Origin: Trachythela sp. YZ-2020
Taxonomy: Eukaryota > Cnidaria > Anthozoa > Malacalcyonacea > Clavulariidae
DNA length: 64,000 nt
Reading direction: 5' to 3'
Assembly (NCBI GenBank): GCA_016169945.1
Contig: JADLSH010000367.1
Coordinates: 4,090,001-4,154,000, forward strand
The notes under the pieces were generated by a model that was not told the origin of the DNA, ran no database searches, and saw only the letters and a list, made by a program, of their open reading frames with translations. The position numbers and the translations under genes were made by a program. This document shows, piece after piece, positions 22,609 through 34,064 of this stretch. The stretch's first letter is position 1, and every line of letters starts with the position of its first letter.

Positions 22609-22903
22609 GACAACATAAACAACAATCACGGATAAAAAAATTCCCAAAAAAGCAGCTAAAAATTTACAAATTCTTCGATTTGTCAGATATCGGTCGAAAT
22701 TCACCAGATATCGGTCAATTTCTGCCAGGCTCTCGCGTCTCCCGCTGCAACCTCCCCAAGCACCCCCGCGCGCTTAGTGCTTTCCTCGCGAAGTTCACCC
22801 GAGAGCCTGGGAACGAGGCTGCAACAAGGGCGCTATACAGTAGTTAAACATACTTGGTTATAGTTTAGTAATTCCATATTACAATATCATTCTTACTTGG
22901 ATC

Positions 22904-23258
22904 CAGGGCCGGATTAACATCGCGCGAGGCCCGTGGCAGATTTTCAGCGCGAGGCCTCCCCCCTCGTTATGAAAACCTTTGAATTCAAAGACACACAAAA
23001 TTGTTAAATAATTGTTTTCAATTTTATCCGCAAATCACCGCAATTTCGCAGCCAAGCTAAATTCGCGAGGTCCCTAAATTCGCGAGGCCCCTAAATTCGC
23101 GAGGCATCTAAATTCGTGAGGCACCTAAAATGGGCGTGTCCCAATAGAAAATGGGCGTGTTTTCGTAAAAATGGGCGTGGCACAGTAAAGCGCGAGGCCC
23201 CCATAAGCGCGAGGCCCGTGGCATATGCCGCATCCGCCACGTGGTTAATACGGCCCTG
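22904..23258. mobile_element. hAT MITE (355 bp) with perfect 8-bp TSD
   Basis: Ends CAGGGCCGGATTAAC and GTTAATACGGCCCTG, flanked by CTTGGATC at 22896-22903 and 23259-23266. The interior holds repeats of GCGAGGCCC and GGGCGTG. No coding capacity. Confidence 0.9.
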
Positions 23259-23399
23259 CTTGGATCCAGCGGAACGAAGACTAACACGAAAAATCTTAAC
23301 TCTCTTACATAAACCTAAAAGCTCGTACGTTTAAGAGGCTCGCTTTCTTAGCGATTTAGCCAACAACATCCGAGACCAAACAAGTGGCGTGTTTGGGGA

Positions 23400-23682
23400 G
23401 GTGGGTGTAGTATGTTTAACTATAGCGCCTTTGTTGTGCATGAATGAATCACGCAAGGTATTAGGACAATGAGCTATAAAGTGCTTCGTAGCCTACGGCT
23501 ATATGCCGACTTTGGCAAGCAAATAATGTAAGCTTTGTAGATGCGTTTAGGGACTTTAGGGCGACATGGTCTGCATGTACACAACGAAATATTTTTACAA
23601 TACAGATGAAGCTTATTGTCCAGAGTCTATAGTCAGTTTCGTCCATTAACAGTAATTTTTGTGGTAAAAATTCTCATTTAAT
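23400..23682 (-). repeat. Right part of an inverted-repeat pair (matches ~19216-19450 plus 22831-22860)
   Basis: Inverted, imperfect copy of the sequence into which the RecQ transposon inserted. It carries the uninserted version of the target site near 23435. Confidence 0.65.
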
Positions 23683-23986
23683 GTCCTCAACCAGTATTCT
23701 AAGATGAATGACACAGAGTAAACCAAGCAATGTTTTGTGGGGTTATGGAAGTGTGAGACAACTGCTCTATATTTTGGTTTGTCTGCGATGAGCTGGGTGC
23801 TGAGCGGTTCCCAGGGCATATAATCGTAATTGAAAAGCTGGATCTTGAGGAAAGTCGATTAGTGTCCTAATCTGCCCAAGACATATACTTTTACCGCGCG
23901 GGTTTGAGCTGGATCCTGAGTAAAGGCGACTAGAACATATACTCTATAGCTGGTCATCTTAGAATATAAGAATAGTGGTTGAGGAC
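23683..23986. mobile_element. MITE with GTCCTCAACCA ends
   Basis: Inverted ends GTCCTCAACCAGTATTCT and AGAATAGTGGTTGAGGAC, with an internal AAGATGA/TCATCTT extension. The flanks read TTTAAT and ATTAAT, a possible 4-5 bp duplication. Non-coding. Confidence 0.65.
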
Positions 23987-24790
23987 ATTAATAAACTAGT
24001 ATGTCAGCAAGATAACTAAAAACTTGAATGATCTGATGTTTTCAGAGATTTGTACATTATTTCTTCAAATTCTTCTTCTAGGACATTAAGCTTCAATACT
24101 TACGTGTAATTTATATTAGCAATTTTCATTAAAATTCATAAAGCTAGTTAATTACGTTAGTTCTATGCCTATGGCTATATGTGGCCACTGATGAGAAGAA
24201 ATTGATATATTAAATGCAAATTGAATTGATGGAAATGAAAAAACTGGTGGTGTGTAGATTTACAATTATCCGAGCATTTGAGATTTCACTGATAAAGAAG
24301 TTGAAAAATATATAGCAGTTTGAGGACAGAGACATTTTCCCCCCTGATTATCAGTTAAAGCGCTTGCAGAGGGTACAGAATATTGACTTGCGCAGGCTAT
24401 GTACCGCTCGAAATACGCCAGAATAGAAGACCTAAACTAAAGTGACTAGGATGGCTGCCTATATAAAGGAACGTCTACAATGGAATATCAGTAGCAAAAT
24501 TAGCTCATCAATCTATATATCTAATGAGGATTCTCCAATGAGTGAAACAACACGTTGTAAACTCATATGATTTTAGATCACTTACTGCTCCAAAACTAGA
24601 ACTAGTAAGGAAATATATATAAAACAGGAACGTTCCAAGACAAGCGGCGAATATACTATCTGGCTACTTCCCGTAGCGTTAGGATATAAATTATTGACTG
24701 CTTTGTAGACACTAGTTGCGAGCTAGCTGTTTGGCACGACGTTGGTCAAGAGTATCCCAACCAAGACCATGTAGGATATCAGCTGACCTT
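23987..24790. other. No gene seen
   Basis: AT-rich sequence. 24400-24790 may be the 3' untranslated part of the minus-strand LINE that follows, but no signature supports that. Confidence 0.35.
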
Positions 24791-25440
24791 ACGTCATTTT
24801 TGGAGTTTGTTAGAAAGTGTTTTACCAAGGCAACCCCATACCTCACTACAATAGTCTAAATAGGGCAACACTAAGGCCTTATACATTAAGATCAATATGC
24901 ATTGGGGCACAAAGTTGCGAATCCGCTTTAAGGCCCCCAGACTTGCACTTATCTTTTTACAAATAGTATCAATATGAACCTGCCAATTTAAGATTTGATC
25001 TATTTCAAGTCCTAGATATCTATAAGAATGCATCCTTTCAATAGACTGGCCATCAATTTGAATGTTAAAATGATGATTCAGGTTATTTAACCTTACTTGG
25101 CTTCCTAGAATCAAATACGTTGTCTTTTTTACATTCAAGGTAAGCTTCCTTTAATAGCCTACAAGATATCTCATCCAAACCAGTAGATTTGATCCAGTTA
25201 TATACAGTTGTATTATTCGTCTCTATGAGAGAGAAACGATTATGTGTAGAGGTAATGTATTCCTCAAAATGAGAGCTTGAGGAGGGAACATCGTTAACTA
25301 ATTTTGGTCCAATTTGCGCAAAGTGGTCATTAAGAGCATTGCTAATCTCACTTGGAGAAGTGTAATTGCATTCACCAACTTTAATGCTGCCGATTGCCTT
25401 AGTATGGGTATTTTTACCCATATCATCAACTTTATTTTTA
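24791..25440 (-). pseudogene. LINE with the RT core deleted
   Basis: From right to left, 25421-25150 encodes the segment before RT and its first lines (NYTSPSEISNALNDHFAQIGP, then TGLDEISCRLLKEA). At about 25140 it jumps to the post-palm region (KKTTYLILGSQ, YRYLGLEIDQILNWQVHID, LPYLDYCSEVWG; 25138-24794). The palm with the catalytic aspartates, some 250-300 residues, is missing. The C-terminus is also gone at 24790. Confidence 0.75.
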
Positions 25441-26840
25441 CCCAGATCACCAACTTTTATTTTCTGGGATGGACGACGGTCTGTAGTGTTTCCTGAGTTC
25501 TTTGACCGTTCACTATATGGGTGATTCTTTATGCGTTCGTTGTGCTGATTCGCGATAATGTCCGAGTCCTTAATCGGAATTTGAGCATTGGAGAATTGAT
25601 CTCTGTGAGTCCAAAGTTCGTGTGCCGAGACTCCGTGTCGGCGAAGACGAGAGTTTAGTCTGGATATGGCGATACTAAGTCCAAGTTGGGTAACAGGGCT
25701 TCCATCTGGTTTTTGGCGACGAAGTTCTTCTTCAAGCTCAGCAACGACATTTTTTATCCTACCGATCTCTAACGTGATTCCTACTTGTTGAAGTGTAGGA
25801 TCATTTTGTAAAGCGATGAACCCGGGAGCAGGATCTACTCGGACAGTGGCAGGTGGTCCGTCGGGAGAATGGAGTGCGACGAATAAGGTGGATAAACTGT
25901 CACGGAGTGTGGTGCTCCTCTCATCAGGGATAATGGTAGCTGAAGTAAACGACGTTGTGGTATCTCATAGTATGAGTATACACTGCTTGCTCCTTCGAAG
26001 AACATCCGCGGCAAAAGATACACCGACCACGTTGGGTGGGTCGCTGGTGCTAATGTGCTAGGGTGTAGAATTAGCGGTGGTGGGAGACTTCGTAGTGAAG
26101 CGCAGGTGTGACATGTATCACAGACACGTTCAATAGACTTTGTCATATCGAGAGCGTAAAAATGTCGCTTCATGGCAAGATGGAGTTGATGTGACGTGGG
26201 GTGGTCAAGTCGAAGATGGAGGGCTGTTATAAGTCCATCTAGAGCACTGCGTGGAACGATTATTAACTCGGTAACGGGGAACAGGGGGTCTGTGCGAGGT
26301 ACAACAAGGAGGCCATCTTTAGAATTGTTTACATAGAGGACATGTTTTGTTTGTTGGGGCCATACTTTTAGGCCTTGGGGTTTTCGGGGGCTGTGGGTTT
26401 GTGTTATGAGGTGTAGGAGGTTAGCGAAACACAGTACGTAAAACCTTAGTCTCATTGGTGGTACGTATTTCATCGAGTAGGGAGTCTAGGGCTTGCGATA
26501 TCTCAGGCTTTAAACTGGCTAAAGTTTGAGATCTGAGTTCTGCGCCGTAGCGTTGTTTTATGAGCGCAGGTAAATCTGGATGAACTAGACATAACCAAGT
26601 AATAACGATAATATTTTCAAGGGTAGGTGTAATGTCTTCATCACTGGTGGTATTTTCACCGTGATGACGAATATTGTCGTTTGCTGTAAGCAAGCTATCA
26701 TCAATAAAGCTTACAAGTCGTTGGTAGAGGTCCTCGGGACGTTCCCCGCTTTCTAGGCGTATGCTACTGAAATCTAAAAAGCGTGCACCCGTGGACTGGA
26801 AACCAAAGTGAGCACGAATAGCTTGCCAAATAGACTGCAT
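25441..26840 (-). pseudogene. LTR-retrotransposon remnant: gag and integrase regions
   Basis: 26840-26430 encodes a gag-like segment ([22 protein letters not shown]...[20 protein letters not shown]). It runs almost directly into an integrase zinc-binding region at about 26330-26090 (HLRLDH..SHQLHLAMKRHF...CDTCHTC, a His-His-Cys-Cys pattern). A degraded integrase core and tail follow to about 25445, with RVDPAPGF, GLSIAISRLNSRLRRHG and AHELWTHRDQFSN readable in shifted frames. Protease and RT/RNase H are deleted between gag and integrase. At KIKVGDL it fuses to the LINE at 24791-25440. The family is probably BEL/Pao- or Gypsy-like; I cannot decide. No LTRs were seen. Confidence 0.65.
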
Positions 26841-28232
26841 TGAGGTGGATTTTTTAACAATAATATTTCGAGATACAACTGCTATAAGTTACATATAGCC
26901 ATAAATAATGCGCATGGCCGGGACCTCTTGACTCTATTATTAGGTACGTACGAAAAAGATAGTCCTATTAATGGGAATACTGGCAAGCATACAAAAGTAC
27001 GGATTGGATACATGTGTAAAAGAGCACTATTAAATTTATGGAAATGCTCAAAACTTGGATTTAAATAACAATAACAACTTGTACCCGGTTATGTTGTTGG
27101 CATTTATATTTGTTTCATGTTTTTTGGGGGGGAGGGTGATTGGTTGGGTGGGGGTACGAAACATTTCATCACCTTTGAGGGGGGTATTAAATATTTTCCG
27201 ACGCTTTTCGGGGGGTACCAAATTTTATGGTAGTATTTTGGAATACCCTCCACCCCCCAGTACACATACTTTATGACCGGTCCCTTAAATCTATTTGTAA
27301 GTCAGTTTTATTTATATATAAAGCAATTAATTAAGACATGCAGTTGAAATTCTAATCAGTATTGAGAATGTAATTGATGTTTCAATTACTGACCGATTTC
27401 CATTATATTTTCAGTTCTTATGATTACCCCATAATTTATTATTATTAATATTTATTATTATTAATTTATTTATTATTTGAACAGTCAAATAAAATGGAAA
27501 TAATTTCTCATCCTGCACGCACTGACAATTTGTAAATTCTTAGTTGCATGCCGAATAAGATAACATTTCAGACTAGAGCTAGGTTGAAGGACTATCAATT
27601 ATCTCTCGAATAACCTTACCTCTCATCACATATGATAACTGAGATGTTTCTTGTCATATTTGCGTCGTTAATGGGCATTGTTCACCTGTCAAAATCAGAC
27701 AGAGAGGACTATAAAAACATGATCAAAGTAGAATCTTCTCAATGGTCTTTCTGCCCTTGTCCCCCTTACATCGATCTTGTGTCTTAGGAATGTTATTTTT
27801 GTGTCAAATAGTCAAATACTTTGTCTCTGTTACTGGCTTTATACGAGCGCAAGGATCAATCGTCAATGGCATATATTCGGCTAGCGAAGGAAGCTAACTC
27901 ATAAACAACGGCACAACGTATAAGAGCACAGGTCAAGTGAGGGACAAGTTTGTCTTTTTAATTCTAACACGGCACTTTATCTTAACGAAATCGCTTAATT
28001 GGAGGGATCAATTGAAGTATCAACTGTACCAGGAGAAAATTAAAAGGGATTTTAAAGAACGAAGCAGTTCTTTACAGCGTTAGGTCATTGGGGGTCGTAT
28101 ATTTCAATTGATCAAATTGCGGAGTATGTCGTCCTGCCTCACATGCACCCTAAGTATGTCGCCCGGTATAATAGGACGTTTATAATTATGTGTATGTCAT
28201 ATCATATATCATATAAATAATATATATATACT

Positions 28233-28603
28233 CAGGGCCGCCCAGAGGGGGGGGCAAAGGGGGCAATTTGCCCCGGGCCCCCAACTAAAGGGGGCCCCCA
28301 AATAGAAATGAAGTAAAATATGGATATATATTACTGTAAATAGTCTCTCAGAATGCAGGACTTTGCCATTCTGAGATCCTAGATTTCAAAAATTTCCCGG
28401 GGGAGAATGCCATTTTAGTACTGGATGAAGATTAAGAATGTTATTTGAAACGAATGTAATCCATGCAGAAGTTCAAAGGTATGGAAATCAGTTTTCTAAA
28501 CAAGCACATGCCGCCAAATATATTTGAGGAATGAGGATTGAGAATAGCGAGGGCCCCAAAGCTATTTTTGCCCCGGGCCCCCAAATGTCTCTGTGCGGCC
28601 CTG
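28233..28603. mobile_element. hAT MITE (371 bp) with perfect 8-bp TSD and known empty site
   Basis: Ends CAGGGCCGCCCAGAGG and GTGCGGCCCTG, flanked by TATATACT at 28225-28232 and 28604-28611. The other palindrome arm (about 31812-31820) and copy A (about 6513-6520) have the uninserted site. The interior shows GGGGCCC-rich subterminal repeats. Confidence 0.92.
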
Positions 28604-29080
28604 TATATACTTACATGTATTTGATTTTTTGTAAAATTCTGGCCTGCAACAGTCTTTCGACTATTTAGTTCTCTTGGTTCTGTCTTATTGTGGCAGTCAG
28701 TGATAGGACTTTGACTTGCCCTAATTAAAGATTGTCAATATATTGTTTCCTAAAAACAATGCGCAGTTTAATTTATACATGCTAACCAGGTGAAAAATAG
28801 CAAAGTGTCTCTAATGAAAGATGTAGATTGGATTTTTAATACTATCAGCTTTACGCCCTGTACCCCCAACCCCAACCCTATTAAATTCAAATAATGATTA
28901 AACAAATGGCAGCCGAAATTTAACTTAATTTTCAATATTTTAGTAAAGGCAAACTGGATTTTATAGAAGGCATCATATGTAAATTTATAGAGTTTACAGA
29001 CGTGTACTTCCAAATGTTTTTATAAATAAATAAATAAGAGACTAGTGACTGTTTCAAAAAGGGTATTTCGTGCATTCTGA

Positions 29081-29234
29081 GGCCTGGTTCAAACGTCGCG
29101 CTACTGCAGAAAAGTTGAACGTATTACAAACAATAGATAATGAGGCATTTCAGCTGATTATGTATTGTTTTTAATCACTGATCAGTGTTTTTAATGCGTT
29201 AGGCACATGAGAAGCGCGACGTTTGGAACAGGCC
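29081..29234. mobile_element. 154-bp MITE, left-arm copy
   Basis: Inverted ends GGCCTGGTTCAAACGTCGCG and CGTTTGGAACAGGCC, with a possible TGA duplication. The same element sits at 31191-31341 in the right arm, so it predates the inverted duplication. Confidence 0.7.
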
Positions 29235-29533
29235 TGAGACCACTCTGACTCGCAGATAATATACATTCAAAATCGCGTACACTCATTGCCATGGTTCAAT
29301 AATAATAATGGTTCAGATTATCAGTTACTAAATAATCATTCAGTCTATAATTCTTAAAGAAAGAAAAAATTCTGCGAAATAATTGGTGGGACAAATGTCA
29401 CTCGCATTTTCTCCGTTCACCGTTGGCTACGGCCTCGCTTGTCAATGTCAATTGGAGAGCGATATAATTCAAGCGTTCTTGGTCTATTGTGGTGCGAAGA
29501 TAGGTTTTCATGACCTCTTCGGTCAGGCAAAGG

Positions 29534-30885
29534 CTTGAACCCGTCTCCTATATCTATGCTTGAACCACGTGCTTGAAGTTGAATTTATTCCACTGAGATT
29601 TATTCTACTGAGATTTATTCTGTGCTCGTGCTGCATGGTTTTCACCTGAAGTTTGCAAGAATAAAGATGCCAGCGGCACTGTAGCTTGTTTAAAATGCAT
29701 TTTACAACTTTACAAATTAATAGTAACATTTTAAAGTAAATTTAAATGGTTCCGCTTTTTTAGCATAATTAATCTCAATTTAGCATAATTTAGTGTAGCA
29801 TAATTAATTTTTAGAATCTGGTCACACTGATGACTGTGCTAAACTGATCCTTGCTCCTGCAGACCTATATGGAATCAACATTTGATATTTCTCACATAAA
29901 CAGTAATGGAAGTGCAATGAAAAATTTAAATCTTCCACGTTTTTCGGTAATATATTATCGGTTGCATCGTAGGCGTACAGGCCGTGGGGGGCAGGGGGGC
30001 ACCTGCCCCTCCCAAAAAATTGGAGATTCAAGTCATTCGGGCAAATGTTTCACGAACATTCGGGCAAAATAGAATTATGTAGTCTGAACTTACACAGAAA
30101 CACAATTTTATCATTAAAGTACAGGTGTATGTACCACAGAATACCACGGTACCACAGAATACCAGTCTTATTTATTGATCTTATAAAATTTGGAGGAAAC
30201 ATACTATATACTTTATTTTTGTGAATATATATTAGTTTTAGTTTTAATTGACATATAAAAAACAAAAAATGAATATTTTCATAAAAATTCTTTAAAATAA
30301 TCAGGATTAACAAAAAATAACATTCTATGTTTTTGATACTTTTTTCCCGCATAATGCCTGTAAAATTCGAAAGTTTAAAAATAATTAAGTTTGCAAACCA
30401 GTATAATTATGTTGATCACTACTTTTTCTATGCAACACAACATTTATTTATTACTATACAGGAATCACACCGAGGAATCAATTTTACTACCATTGAAAAA
30501 CTGAATTTTTCAAAATTATTGATAAACCTGGTATACTTTGGTTACACCACTGGTATGCTGTACTGATTTTAGTATTTACCTTTCATTAAATTAAGTTAGC
30601 AATATCCTACAGTATTATCACACAACATGACACACCAAATCCTGGTACAATTTGATAAACCGTTGCTTATATTTATCTCTGCACTGGTATTCAGTGGTAC
30701 GTCTATGAAATCTAGCCCAAAAAACCCCCAGACTATACTAAAAAATATTAAGAAGCCACATTATATATTATATTTGACAAAAGATATGGAACATGTAAAT
30801 TTTTGCGGTATTCTGTGGTACATACACCTGTACTGTATATTTATCTGGTTTGCGCGTTGTTGGAAAATTCTGTAATTCAGTTGCA
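29534..30885. other. Palindrome spacer
   Basis: About 1.35 kb between the arms. It holds the dispersed repeat 29828-29969 (also at 4085-4242) and a 709-bp TIR element at 30122-30830. No gene was seen. Confidence 0.6.
30122..30830. mobile_element. Non-autonomous TIR element, TA-flanked
   Basis: Inverted ends CAGGTGTATGTACCACAGAA and TTCTGTGGTACATACACCTG, flanked by TA on both sides, as for Tc1/mariner-type targets. A second GTACCACAGAATACC lies just inside the left end. No transposase frame. Confidence 0.7.
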
Positions 30886-33162
30886 TGCCTTTGCCTGACC
30901 GAAGAGGTCATGAAAACCTATCTTCGCACCACAATAGACCAAGAACGCTTGAATTATATCGCTCTCCGATTGACATTGACAAGCGAGGCCGTAGCCAACG
31001 GTGAACGGAGAAAATGCGAGTGACATTTGTCGCGCACCAATTATTTCACAGAAAATTTTTTTTTTCTTTAAGAATTATAGACTGAATGATTATTTAGTAA
31101 CTGATAATCTGAACCATTATTATTATTGAACCATGGCAATGAGTGTACGCGATTTTGAATGTATATTATCTGCGAGTCAGAGTGGTCTCAGGCCTGTTCC
31201 AAACGTCGCGCTTCTCATGTGCCTAACGCATTAAAAACACTGATCAGTGATTAAAAACAATACATAATCAGCTGAAATGCCTCATTATCTATTGTTTGTA
31301 ATACGTTCGGCACTGCAGTAGCGCGACGTTTGAACCAGGCCTCAGAATGCACGAAATACCCTTTTTGAAACAGTCACTAGTCTCTTATTTATTTATTTAT
31401 AAAAACATTTGGAAGTACACGTCTGTAAACTCTATAAATTTACATATGATGCCTTCTATAAAATCCAGTTTGCCTTTACTAAAATATTGAAAATTAAGTT
31501 AAATTTCGGCTGCCATTTGTTTAATCATTATTTGAATTTAATAGGGTTGGGGTTGGGGGTACAGGGCGTAAAGCTGATAGTATTAAAAATCCAATCTACA
31601 TCTTTCATTAGAGACACTTTGCTATTTTTCACCTGGTTAGCATGTATAAATTAAACTGCGCATTGTTTTTAGGAAACAATATATTGACAATCTTTAATTA
31701 GGGCAAGTCAAAGTCCTATCACTGACTGCCACAATAAGACAGAACCAAGAGAACTAAATAGTCGAAAGACTGTTGCAGGCCAGAATTTTACAAAAAATCA
31801 AATACATGTAAGTATATATATATTATTTATATGATATATGATATGACATACACATAATTATAAACGTCCTATTATACCGGGCGACATACTTAGGGTGCAT
31901 GTGAGGCAGGACGACATACTCCGCAATTTGATCAATTGAAATATACGACCCCCAATGACCTAACGCTGTAAAGAACTGCTTCGTTCTTTAAAATCCCTTT
32001 TAATTTTCTCCTGGTACAGTTGATACTTCAATTGATCCCTCCAATTAAGCGATTTCGTTAAGATAAAGTGCCGTGTTAGAATTAAAAAGACAAACTTGTC
32101 CCTCACTTGACCTGTGCTCTTATACGTTGTGCCGTTGTTTATGAGTTAGCTTCCTTCGCTAGCCGAATATATGCCATTGACGATTGATCCTTGCGCTCGT
32201 ATAAAGCCAGTAACAGAGACAAAGTATTTGACTATTTGACACAAAAATAACATTCCTAAGACACAAGATCGATGTAAGGGGGACAAGGGCAGAAAGACCA
32301 TTGAGAAGATTCTACTTTGATCATGTTTTTATAGTCCTCTCTGTCTGATTTTGACAGGTGAACAATGCCCATTAACGACGCAAATATGACAAGAAACATC
32401 TCAGTTATCATATGTGATGAGAGGTAAGGTTATTCGAGAGATAATTGATAGTCCTTCAACCTAGCTCTAGTCTGAAATGTTATCTTATTCGGCATGCAAC
32501 TAAGAATTTACAAATTGTCAGTGCGTGCAGGATGAGAAATTATTTCCATTTTATTTGACTGTTCAAATAATAAATAAATTAATAATAATAAATATTAATA
32601 ATAATAAATTATGGGGTAATCATAAGAACTGAAAATATAATGGAAATCGGTCAGTAATTGAAACATCAATTACATTCTCAATACTGATTAGAATTTCAAC
32701 TGCATGTCTTAATTAATTGCTTTATATATAAATAAAACTGACTTACAAATAGATTTAAGGGACCGGTCATAAAGTATGTGTACTGTGTCATAAAGTAAAG
32801 TCTGGGTGGAGGGTATTCCAAAATACTACCATAAAATTTGGTACCCCCCGAAAAGCGTCGGAAAATATTTAATGCCCCCCTCAAAGGTGATGAAATGCTC
32901 TGTACCCCCTCCCAACCAATCACCCTCCTCCCAAAAAAACATGAAACAAATATAAATGCCAACAACATAACCGGGTACAAGTTGTTATTGTTAATCCAAG
33001 TTTTGAGCATTTCCATAAATTTAATAGTGCTCTTTTACACATGTATCCAATCCGTACTTTTGTATGCTTGCCAGTATTCCCATTAATAGGACTATCTTTT
33101 CCGTACGTACCTAATAATAGAGTCAAGAGGTCCTGGCCATGCGCATTATTTATGGCTATATC
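30886..33162 (+). repeat. Right arm of the large palindrome
   Basis: Matches the reverse complement of 26895-29533. It is part of segmental-duplication copy B and leads directly into the 5' flank of the second plus-strand GPCR. Confidence 0.9.
31191..31341. mobile_element. MITE, right-arm copy
   Basis: Inverted counterpart of 29081-29234, with ends GGCCTGTTCCAAACGTCGCG and CGTTTGAACCAGGCC. Confidence 0.7.
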
Positions 33163-33552
33163 AACAGAACGTCGTGACGTATTTCATATCTTTTTAATAT
33201 TTAAATCATTCTAAACGAGTAGGGGAGCTACCCGACGGTAAAATTACATAATCAAAGACTGTTCAGGTTGCAGAGATGTCAAACTAATAGGTTCCAATCG
33301 AGACACTTTCCGATAAATGCTACTGTGCTACATTGTAATTTAATTATTATAAGAACATACACTCAATTTTATTAAAGTATTAACGTTTGTAGTTTTAATC
33401 ATAGACATAGTATTAAACTCATTTTTTGTTTCGTACCCCCCACAAATGTCGTAATTCCTCTCATACCCCCCCCCCCAAAGGTTAGATACTTTGTTTTGTA
33501 CCCCAACTACTTACCCTCCACCCCCCAGTACACATACTTTATGACCGGTCCC
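32759..33552. mobile_element. Harbinger-like non-autonomous element (794 bp) with empty site
   Basis: Ends GGGACCGGTCATAAAGTATG and CATACTTTATGACCGGTCCC, flanked by TAA at 32756-32758 and 33553-33555. Copy A has a single TAA at 7422-7424 in otherwise identical context. A 3-bp TAA target and GGG/CCC ends fit PIF/Harbinger. There is no transposase. Confidence 0.88.
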
Positions 33553-34064
33553 TAATTGTCATGGATTAATTTACTGCATGAACTCGACAGAAATCCGTGC
33601 TATATATCAGAACCTTAGTAATCGGCTAATAAGGCAATTATTAAACAATAAATATATATGGTGCAAAGGTAGTCATGCTCTGTATATTACTGACGCCACA
33701 GTTTTATCGTTTTCACTTTTCGCCTTGAATGGAGATTGAAAAAGTCACATATTTTTGGCTATAATCAGCATTAATGTTTATAGTTTATGATGGTATTCAA
33801 ATGTACAAATCCCATTTTCCCATGCACTCTCCTATAACAGAAGCATCTGCATTTTTGAAACTCTTCGGTTAGCAGGAAACAATTTTCTTTGCAGTACCTA
33901 CCTCAAAATCAGTAAATTAACTAAATATAGTTGTCTCTTTCTCGACAACCCTCTTAATATCTTCTTCATGTCTTAATTCGTCAATTAAATTGATTTTATC
34001 TCGATCTAATACGAGGCTATTTTATCTTTTTAGACACATCTTTCAAATAGATGCAAACGAATCT

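Larger units (their letters stand above)
19451..22821. mobile_element. TIR DNA transposon carrying a RecQ-type helicase gene
   Basis: Terminal inverted repeats of about 100 bp (19451-19552 and 22720-22821) start CAGCCTCGTTCCCAGGCTCT and include GTGCTTGGGGAGGTTG. They are flanked by the perfect 9-bp duplication CAACAAGGG (19442-19450 and 22822-22830). The related sequence around 23430 has this site once, with one mismatch, confirming the insertion. Inside are two gene fragments pointing toward each other: helicase exons on plus (19646-21177) and a second spliced gene start on minus (22608-22051). The middle is evidently deleted, since the helicase stops after motif Ia and the minus gene after three exons. 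The 9-bp duplication and long TIRs would fit Mutator-like elements, but no transposase core is present, so the superfamily is not assigned. Confidence 0.8.
26895..29533 (-). repeat. Left arm of the large palindrome
   Basis: Reverse-complement match to 30886-33162. It starts at TATAGCCATAAATAATGCGC and ends at GGTCAGGCAAAGGC. It carries an inverted copy of the 5' flank of the GPCR genes but no receptor coding sequence. The outer end stops inside sequence of the Harbinger-like element seen complete at 32759-33552. A hAT MITE (28233-28603) is present only in this arm. Confidence 0.9.

Noticed and set aside
28768..29013. Conserved 81-aa ORF present twice (28768-29013 minus and 31409-31654 plus)
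   Set aside because: Identical only because it lies in both palindrome arms. No start context, domain or codon bias; copy A has lost the frame through indels.
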